A stretch of 11,685 nt of DNA, taken from the NCBI GenBank assembly GCA_012521625.1, contig JAAYLY010000154.1, positions 1 to 11,685 of the forward strand. The letters run 5' to 3'. This document shows, piece by piece, positions 6,868 through 11,685 of this stretch (positions within the stretch are counted from its first letter, which is position 1; each line of letters opens with the position of its first letter). The translations under genes were made by a program, and so were the position numbers. Source of the stretch: Tissierellia bacterium. GTDB lineage: Bacteria > Bacillota > Clostridia > Tissierellales > Tissierellaceae. The notes under the pieces were generated by a model. It saw only the letters and a list, made by a program, of their open reading frames with translations, searched no databases and was not told where the DNA came from.

Positions 6868-7236
6868 ATGTTTTTCATGTTTGGCATATACCCAAAGGAA
6901 AAAGATTTGGACTTTAGGCAGACTACCGTATGTCCTAGCTGCGGCTCCTATGGACGATACGAAGCCTTTATGCGCTACAGCAATTTAAGCCTGTTTTTCA
7001 TCCCTGTTTTAAAGTGGAATAAGCAATATTTTATAAGGACTTCCTGCTGCAATAGCTTATATGAGCTGAATAGTGAATTGGGCAGGGCTATAGAGAGGGG
7101 AGAAAATGTAACAATAAATGAAGGGGATTTAACTCCAATCTATGTCAACTACCATAGGGAAAGCTATTGTTCTACCTGCGGCTACAGGCTGGAGTCGGAT
7201 TTTGAATATTGCCCCAAATGTGGAAGGAAGCTCTAA
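6868..7236 (+). CDS. Small double zinc-ribbon protein (zinc_ribbon_15-like), function unknown
   Basis: A 122-residue protein with two predicted zinc sites. The N-terminal part, starting MFFMFGIYPKEK, has VCPSCG (C22, C25) and a second pair in TSCCN (C60, C61), with SLFFIPVLKWNK (41-52) between them. This arrangement matches the small Firmicute zinc-ribbon family I know as PF17032. The C-terminal ribbon is a standard C-x2-C (C101, C104) plus C-x2-C (C115, C118), ending in CPKCGRKL. There is no signal peptide; residues 41-49 are hydrophobic but too short for a membrane helix. The start ATG has AAGGTG at 6855-6860. Biochemical function is unknown; binding of nucleic acid or a partner protein is only a guess from the fold. 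No terminator is obvious before the next gene, so co-transcription is possible. Confidence 0.85.
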   Translation: MFFMFGIYPKEKDLDFRQTTVCPSCGSYGRYEAFMRYSNLSLFFIPVLKWNKQYFIRTSCCNSLYELNSELGRAIERGENVTINEGDLTPIYVNYHRESYCSTCGYRLESDFEYCPKCGRKL

Positions 7237-7358
7237 TCCCAGACTGAAGATAAAATTTAAAGTATAAGAGTTTAAGGTTAAGCTTAAAAGGTTAACCATA
7301 CATAAAAATACCTTAAATAGGTAGACTAGTTATGTAGTAATAATAAAAGGGTTGGGAT

Positions 7359-8075
7359 ATGGTGAAGTTTAATATTTATTTTAAGAGGTTTATGATTTTA
7401 ATCATTTGCCTCCTATATATAAGCTTTCTAACCATAGATATCTTCCCATGGGATTCTAATTTGGCAAGCAATTATTTCAATTCCAATCTTTTGAAGTTTC
7501 TATCCATCCTTCTTTGTTTTATAACTAGCCTAATAGCCTATCCTATAGATAATCAGCCTAGGAATATCTTCCTCCTTCAATTAGGTTTACTATTTACAGT
7601 TATGGCTGACTATATCTTTCTAATATATGATGCTGATTACCAGCTTGCCATAGGCCTATTTTCCATAGTTCAAATAATCTACTCCCTCCGCTATAGGAGG
7701 GGGGAGGAATTAAAGCGGCTGTTAAAATACTTGTCCATCTTTTTTATAGTCCTAATATCCTTTAGGATAGGGAGGATGTTCTGCCCCTTAGATTTCTTGA
7801 TCTTTATGGGGATCTTTTATCTAATCTGCTTCCTTATAAGCCTAAAGGATGCCATAAAACTTAATAAAATTTTACAAGAAGACGTTAGCAGGAGGATAGT
7901 CAGCGGCATGGTCCTATTTTTCCTCTGTGACCTAAGCTTAGGCTTAAACTATCTATTAACTGAAGGCTATTTCAATGGAATTTTAGTGGATAAAATTAAA
8001 GACCTTGCCTCTTTATCCGTTTGGATATTCTACCTGCCATCCCAATTATTATTATCCTTAAGTGGCTATATATGA
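7359..8075 (+). CDS. YhhN/TMEM86-like integral membrane protein (putative lysoplasmalogenase family)
   Basis: A 238-residue protein with about eight predicted membrane helices (roughly 10-27, 45-60, 70-90, 95-112, 122-138, 143-162, 178-198, 215-235). The pattern fits YhhN proteins: LLFTVMADYIFL (78-89) with D84 in helix 3, GLFSIVQIIYSL (99-110) in helix 4, LFFLCDLSLGLN (186-197) with D191 in helix 7, and FYLPSQLLLSLS (224-235) in the last helix. Family members TMEM86A/B hydrolyse the vinyl-ether bond of lysoplasmalogens, and plasmalogens occur in anaerobic clostridia, so that role is plausible but not shown. Q105 stands where many members have His. The ribosome site is weak (AAAAGG at 7345-7350, 8 bases before ATG). 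The TGA stop overlaps an extended -10 sequence for the next gene. Confidence 0.7.
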   Translation: MVKFNIYFKRFMILIICLLYISFLTIDIFPWDSNLASNYFNSNLLKFLSILLCFITSLIAYPIDNQPRNIFLLQLGLLFTVMADYIFLIYDADYQLAIGLFSIVQIIYSLRYRRGEELKRLLKYLSIFFIVLISFRIGRMFCPLDFLIFMGIFYLICFLISLKDAIKLNKILQEDVSRRIVSGMVLFFLCDLSLGLNYLLTEGYFNGILVDKIKDLASLSVWIFYLPSQLLLSLSGYI

Positions 8076-8081
8076 TATAAT
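8073..8081 (+). promoter_or_regulatory. Candidate extended -10 promoter before the phosphatase gene
   Basis: The sequence TGATATAAT gives an extended -10 (TGN plus TATAAT at 8076-8081). Its TGA is the stop codon of the membrane-protein gene. No -35 is recognisable, which extended -10 promoters can tolerate. Transcription would start near 8088, before AGGTGAT and the ATG at 8115. Confidence 0.4.
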
Positions 8082-8114
8082 TTAAGGGTCAAAATTTATC
8101 AACAGGTGATTTAG

Positions 8115-8717
8115 ATGAAGATATATTTTACTAGACATGGGCAGACGGAATGGAATGTGTTAGGAAAATTACAGGGGTGGAAGAATTCCAATTTAACGGA
8201 AAAAGGGATTGCAGATGCCAAAAGTCTTGCTGAAAGGTTGAGGGATGTAGATTTTGATATAATCTATTCTTCAAGTTTAAAAAGGGCCTTAGAAACGGCT
8301 AAGATCCTGCGGGCAGGTAGGGATTTGGAGATAAAGGCCCTAGATGACTTAAGGGAGATAGGCTATGGATCCTGGGCGGGTATGGAGTATGAAAAGGTAA
8401 AGGAACTCTATCCGGAGGATTTTGATAACTATATCAATAGGCCCCACCTATATAAGCCAGCTGAGGGTGAATCCTATGAAGACCTTTATAAAAGGGTTAA
8501 TAGGGCCTTAAATAAAATCCTGGAAGATAAGGCAGATAATATCTTGATTGTATCCCATGGAATTACTATAAGGGTTTTAATTGCCATCATAAAGGGTATC
8601 CCTTTGGAAAAGATACATACTATCCCCATCCAGTTAGGTACAGCCTTAAATATATGTGAATATGATGGCAATAAGTTAAAATTGTTAGTTGAAGAGGATA
8701 CTTCCCACTTAGAATAG
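8115..8717 (+). CDS. Histidine phosphatase superfamily enzyme (branch 1, phosphoglycerate-mutase-like)
   Basis: A 200-residue cytoplasmic enzyme that would transfer phosphate through a phospho-histidine. The catalytic residues are all visible: RHG at 7-9 (nucleophile H8), R57 in SSSLKRALETA, E81 in LREIGYGSWAG, and the second catalytic His in VSHG (H148). The segment after RHG (TEWN, QGWKNSNLTEKG) is typical of PhoE/GpmB/CobC-type phosphatases. Substrate cannot be told from sequence alone: alpha-ribazole phosphate, phosphoglycerate or a broad range are all possible, and no cobalamin gene is nearby. The ribosome site AGGTGAT (8104-8110) precedes the ATG. The glycosylase gene begins 19 bases after the stop, so the two are probably co-transcribed. 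Confidence 0.93.
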   Translation: MKIYFTRHGQTEWNVLGKLQGWKNSNLTEKGIADAKSLAERLRDVDFDIIYSSSLKRALETAKILRAGRDLEIKALDDLREIGYGSWAGMEYEKVKELYPEDFDNYINRPHLYKPAEGESYEDLYKRVNRALNKILEDKADNILIVSHGITIRVLIAIIKGIPLEKIHTIPIQLGTALNICEYDGNKLKLLVEEDTSHLE

Positions 8718-8736
8718 GCTTAATAGGGAGATGTAG

Positions 8737-9354
8737 ATGAGGTTAGGTAGGGATTTTTATACAAGAAATACCATTTTAGTTGCCAGGGAACTTTTGGGTA
8801 AATATCTGATTCATAAGGATGGGCTGAAGAGCTATAAAGGAAAAATCATAGAAACGGAAGCCTATATAAATGCCAACGATGATGGAGCCCATTTCCATAA
8901 AGGTCTTACTCCTAGGACTAGGATTATCGACCAAGAGGGGGGCCATGTATATATCTATAATATCTACGGCATGTATCAGATGTTTAATATAGTCACAGAG
9001 CCTAAAGGGGTCCATGGGGCAGTATTAATTAGGGCTTTGGAACCTCTTGAGGGAATGGAATATATGTATGAGAATCGATACAAAAAGCCCTGTGAAGGTA
9101 AAATCAATAAGAGGGAACTTATTAACCTGACCAATGGGCCGGCCAAGTTGGTTATGGCCTTTGGCTTGAGTAAGGAGAAACATTATGGACTAGATTTAGT
9201 TAGTTCTAAGGAATTATGGCTGGAGGAGGGGGAGGAAGTTCTCAAGGGAAATATTGCTAGGTCTAAAAGGATAAATATAGATTATGCTGAAAGGGGCAAG
9301 GATTATCTATTAAGGTTCTACATAAAAGATAACCCCTTTGTTTCTAAGAAGTAA
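8737..9354 (+). CDS. 3-methyladenine DNA glycosylase, AAG/MPG family
   Basis: A base-excision repair enzyme that removes alkylated and deaminated purines such as 3-methyladenine and hypoxanthine from DNA. It has 205 residues, typical of the bacterial AAG fold. Aligning by eye with human AAG, the catalytic Glu and neighbouring Tyr are E41 and Y43 in ETEAY, the active-site His is H52 in GAHFHKG, the intercalating Tyr is Y80 in YNIYGMYQMFN, and the Arg in VLIRALEP is R99. TPRT (58-61) is also conserved. The start ATG is preceded by GGGAG (8726-8730). It appears to be the last gene of a unit with the phosphatase: its TAA stop runs into the stem of a strong terminator. No helix-hairpin-helix glycosylase features are present. 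Confidence 0.96.
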   Translation: MRLGRDFYTRNTILVARELLGKYLIHKDGLKSYKGKIIETEAYINANDDGAHFHKGLTPRTRIIDQEGGHVYIYNIYGMYQMFNIVTEPKGVHGAVLIRALEPLEGMEYMYENRYKKPCEGKINKRELINLTNGPAKLVMAFGLSKEKHYGLDLVSSKELWLEEGEEVLKGNIARSKRINIDYAERGKDYLLRFYIKDNPFVSKK

Positions 9355-9380
9355 GTAGCGGCTTAGCCGCTACTTTTTTT
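9353..9380 (+). terminator. Terminator after the DNA glycosylase gene
   Basis: A perfect 10-bp GC-rich stem, AAGTAGCGGC (9353-9362) with GCCGCTACTT (9366-9375), has a 3-base loop and a 7-base T-run to 9380. The first two stem bases are the last two bases of the glycosylase stop codon. Confidence 0.95.
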
Positions 9381-9441
9381 GTTCTAAAGCAGCTGAAGGT
9401 AAAATATATTAGAGAAATGAAAACTATAGCTTTATATTAAT

Positions 9442-9494
9442 TTGAAAATATAAGTCCAAAAACACTATTATAATATCTAATTTCATGATATAAT
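9442..9494 (+). promoter_or_regulatory. Candidate promoter region for the EF-G-like gene
   Basis: Two overlapping possibilities exist. TTGAAA (9442-9447) with TATTAT (9466-9471) has an 18-base spacer. Downstream, TGATATAAT (9486-9494) forms an extended -10 without a clear -35. Either would give a leader of roughly 105-130 bases before the ATG at 9608. The preceding terminator shows the gene needs its own promoter. Nothing else gene-like is seen in 9381-9607. Confidence 0.4.
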
Positions 9495-9545
9495 CTTAAC
9501 TATACGCGACAATCTTCAGAATATTAAACTTAATCCTAAAGTTAA

Positions 9546-9572
9546 AAAAGATTTTTAAAAGAAAAATCTTTT
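9546..9572 (+). other. AT-rich hairpin in the leader of the EF-G-like gene
   Basis: A perfect 11-bp inverted repeat (9546-9556 with 9562-9572) has a 5-base loop, about 35 bases before the start codon. Its 3' arm ends in TTTT, so a weak attenuator or an mRNA-stability element is possible, but the stem contains only one G-C pair and could be composition-driven. Confidence 0.45.
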
Positions 9573-9607
9573 AAATAAATAATTTACTGGTTAAGGGGGC
9601 ATATTTT

Positions 9608-11677
9608 ATGAAAATGTACCAAGGGGATAAAATTAGAAATGTGGCATTAGTAGGACACAGTGGAAGTGGTAAAACTACTTTGACGGAAGCAATACTATAT
9701 ACGGCAGGGGTCACTAAAAGACAAGGAAGAGTAGAGGATGGGAATACGATTTCCGACTTTAGTAAGGAAGAAATCAACCGCAAGGTTTCCATCTCAACAG
9801 CATCTATACCAGTTGAATTTAATGGTATTAAATATAATATCTTGGACACTCCAGGTTACTTCGACTTCGTAGGCGAAACCTATGGGGCCTTAAGGGCCAG
9901 TGAAGGTGCAATCTTAGTTGTAGATGCATCATCTGGAATCCAAGTTGGAACGGAAAAGGCCTGGAGGCTACTAGAAAAACATAAGCGTCCAAGATTCATC
10001 TTCTTAAATAAAATGGATAAGGAGAACGTTAACTTCCATAAATTGATAGAGGAGTTAAAGGAACAATTTGGAAATAAAATCTTCCCCTTTGCTTTGCCCA
10101 TCGGAGAGGGAGAAAAGTTTAAGGGCTTTGTAAATGTAAGAGATGAGGTCGCCTACGAATATAAGAATGGCGTTAGGAAGGAAATACCATTATACGAGGA
10201 AGAAAAGGAAGCCATTATGGAAATAAGGGAAAGTATGATGGAAATAGTAGCTGAGTCCGATGAGGAGTTGCTAGAAAAGTATTTCGAAGGTGAAGAGTTT
10301 ACTACTGAAGAGATCGCAAGGGGAATCGGAATTCAAGTGGCTAACGGTGAATTGGTACCTGTATTCATAGGATCAGCGGATAAGAACATCGGAATAGATT
10401 ACTTACTAAGTGTAATTGAAAGATATATACCTTCACCAGTAGATGTAGGTAGTGTTAGCGGAATGAATGGAGACGATATTGTAGAAAGAAAAGTAGATGT
10501 TGCGGAACCATTTTCAGCCCAGGTATTTAAGACTATAGTAGACCCCTTCGTAGGTAAGTTATCCCTATTTAAGGTTATATCCGGTAAAATAACTAAGGAT
10601 TCTGAAATATATAATTCAAGTAAAGAAAAAACTGAGAAGCTGGGAGGCTTATTTGTCTTAAGGGGTAAGGAGCAGATAGAAGTAAATGAAATTCGAGCAG
10701 GAGATATAGGAGCTACCTCCAAGCTACAGCATACTCAAACAGGGGATACCCTTTGCGCTAAAAATGCTCCAATAGTCTATGAAAGGCTTTCATATCCACA
10801 ACCAACCCTATTCTTTGCTGTGGAGCCTAAGTCTAAGGGGGACGAGGAAAAGATTAGTACCTCCTTACAAAGACTAATTGAAGAAGATCCAACCTTTACA
10901 ATAAGTAGAAATGCTGAAACAAAACAATTGCTAATAGGTGGTCAAGGCAATACCCAGTTGGAGGTAATAGCTGACAAGCTTAAGAATAATTACGGCGTTG
11001 AAATAGTCCTTTCAACTCCTAAGGTAGCCTATAGGGAGACTATAAAGGGTACTTCATCTGTACAGGGTAAGCATAAGAAGCAATCCGGTGGTGCCGGCCA
11101 ATACGGTGATGTCCATATTAGATTTGAACCTTCCACTGAAGAATTTGAATTTGCTGAAGAGATCTTTGGTGGAGCAGTACCTAAGAACTTCTTCCCAGCT
11201 ATCGAAAAGGGCTTAAGGGAATCTATGGCAAGTGGTGTCTTGGCAGGTTACCCTGTAGTCAATATCAAGGCCACCCTATTCGATGGATCTTACCATCCAG
11301 TAGATTCCAACGAAATGGCCTTTAAAATAGCAGCATCCTTAGCCTTTAAGAAGGGTATGGAGGCAGCTAATCCAATCCTACTAGAGCCTATAATGAGGGT
11401 TGAAGTCAATATACCAGAGGATTACATGGGCGACGTTATGGGGGATATGAATAAGCGTAGAGGAAGGATACTTGGAATGGAGCAGTTGGAAGATGGGTCT
11501 CAATTAGTAATAGCTGAAGTACCTCAAGCGGAAATGTTCCAATATGCCATTGATTTAAGATCCATGACCCAGGCTAGGGGTAGCTTCACTATGGAGTTTT
11601 TAAGATATGAGGAAGTGCCAGCCAATATAGCTGAAAGGATAATCGAGGAGGCAAATGCTGAGCTAGCGAAGGCCTAG
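9608..11677 (+). CDS. Elongation factor G-like GTPase (EF-G-2 type paralogue)
   Basis: A 689-residue translational GTPase with all five EF-G domains. The start ATG has AAGGGGG (9593-9599) 8 bases upstream. G1 is GHSGSGKTT (16-24) rather than the AHIDAGKTT of housekeeping EF-G. G3 is DTPGY (80-84), with Tyr at the position of the catalytic His in canonical DTPGH. G4 is NKMD (134-137) and G5 is GSA (255-257). Domain IV carries SGGAGQYGDVHIRF and the tip segment GSYHPVDSNEMAF. These signatures match the EF-G-2 group, such as Thermus EF-G-2 with DAPGY, so I call it a paralogue rather than the principal fusA. Its cellular role in this group is not settled; ribosome binding is expected from the domain set. 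It is transcribed alone after a strong terminator, and no str-operon genes (rpsL, rpsG, tuf) adjoin. Confidence 0.93.
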   Translation: MKMYQGDKIRNVALVGHSGSGKTTLTEAILYTAGVTKRQGRVEDGNTISDFSKEEINRKVSISTASIPVEFNGIKYNILDTPGYFDFVGETYGALRASEGAILVVDASSGIQVGTEKAWRLLEKHKRPRFIFLNKMDKENVNFHKLIEELKEQFGNKIFPFALPIGEGEKFKGFVNVRDEVAYEYKNGVRKEIPLYEEEKEAIMEIRESMMEIVAESDEELLEKYFEGEEFTTEEIARGIGIQVANGELVPVFIGSADKNIGIDYLLSVIERYIPSPVDVGSVSGMNGDDIVERKVDVAEPFSAQVFKTIVDPFVGKLSLFKVISGKITKDSEIYNSSKEKTEKLGGLFVLRGKEQIEVNEIRAGDIGATSKLQHTQTGDTLCAKNAPIVYERLSYPQPTLFFAVEPKSKGDEEKISTSLQRLIEEDPTFTISRNAETKQLLIGGQGNTQLEVIADKLKNNYGVEIVLSTPKVAYRETIKGTSSVQGKHKKQSGGAGQYGDVHIRFEPSTEEFEFAEEIFGGAVPKNFFPAIEKGLRESMASGVLAGYPVVNIKATLFDGSYHPVDSNEMAFKIAASLAFKKGMEAANPILLEPIMRVEVNIPEDYMGDVMGDMNKRRGRILGMEQLEDGSQLVIAEVPQAEMFQYAIDLRSMTQARGSFTMEFLRYEEVPANIAERIIEEANAELAKA

Positions 11678-11685
11678 CTTTTAAA

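Noticed and set aside
7276..7297. Hairpin GGTTAA/TTAACC as a terminator after the zinc-ribbon gene
   Set aside because: The stem is only 6 bp with a 10-base loop and no T-run follows, so read-through into the membrane-protein gene remains possible.
7359..9354. The membrane protein, phosphatase and glycosylase genes as a novel functional system
   Set aside because: Each belongs to a widespread family with its own known or likely role. Spacing suggests partial co-transcription at most, with no shared substrate or defence-type domain.
9571..10722. Minus-strand open frames opposite the EF-G-like gene
   Set aside because: No ribosome sites or domains; they oppose conserved GTPase motifs.

Overview
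The window looks like an ordinary chromosomal stretch from a low-GC, spore-forming Firmicute of the Clostridia/Tissierellia type. The grounds are the AT-rich sequence, strong AGGAGG-type ribosome binding sites, a T-box leader reading an isoleucine codon, a bacterial type 2 isoleucyl-tRNA synthetase and a YteA/YlyA-type DksA-like protein, a family tied to sporulation. Genus is not resolvable by eye. I see no phage, transposon, CRISPR array, tRNA or rRNA.

Layout. Positions 1-391 hold a sigma-A-like promoter and a complete tRNA-Ile-sensing T-box leader (Stem I with an AUC specifier, Stem II, Stem IIA/B pseudoknot, Stem III, antiterminator/terminator), followed by ileS (392-3499). Its signature motif reads GIHH instead of the usual HxGH, a swap linked in the literature to very high mupirocin resistance. 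A perfect palindromic terminator separates ileS from a convergent aldehyde dehydrogenase (3549-4961, minus strand), whose last codons lie inside that terminator. Divergent from it is a YteA/YlyA-like zinc-finger protein (5155-5763). A second bidirectional terminator separates that gene from convergent sfsA (5910-6608, minus strand).

From 6868 onward everything is on the plus strand: a small double zinc-ribbon protein (6868-7236), a YhhN-like eight-helix membrane protein (7359-8075), a histidine-phosphatase-family enzyme (8115-8717), a 3-methyladenine DNA glycosylase (8737-9354) ending in a strong terminator, and a separately transcribed EF-G paralogue of the EF-G-2 type (9608-11677).

The genes do not form one pathway. 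ileS and the EF-G-like protein serve translation, the glycosylase serves DNA repair, and the YteA/YlyA-like gene next to ileS fits the ileS-ylyA neighbourhood known from Bacillus, here interrupted by the dehydrogenase. I found no convincing undescribed multi-gene system. The most interesting points are the altered IleRS active-site motif, a possible sporulation-type promoter before the DksA-like gene, the EF-G paralogue's His-to-Tyr switch residue, and several places where stop codons double as promoter or terminator sequence.
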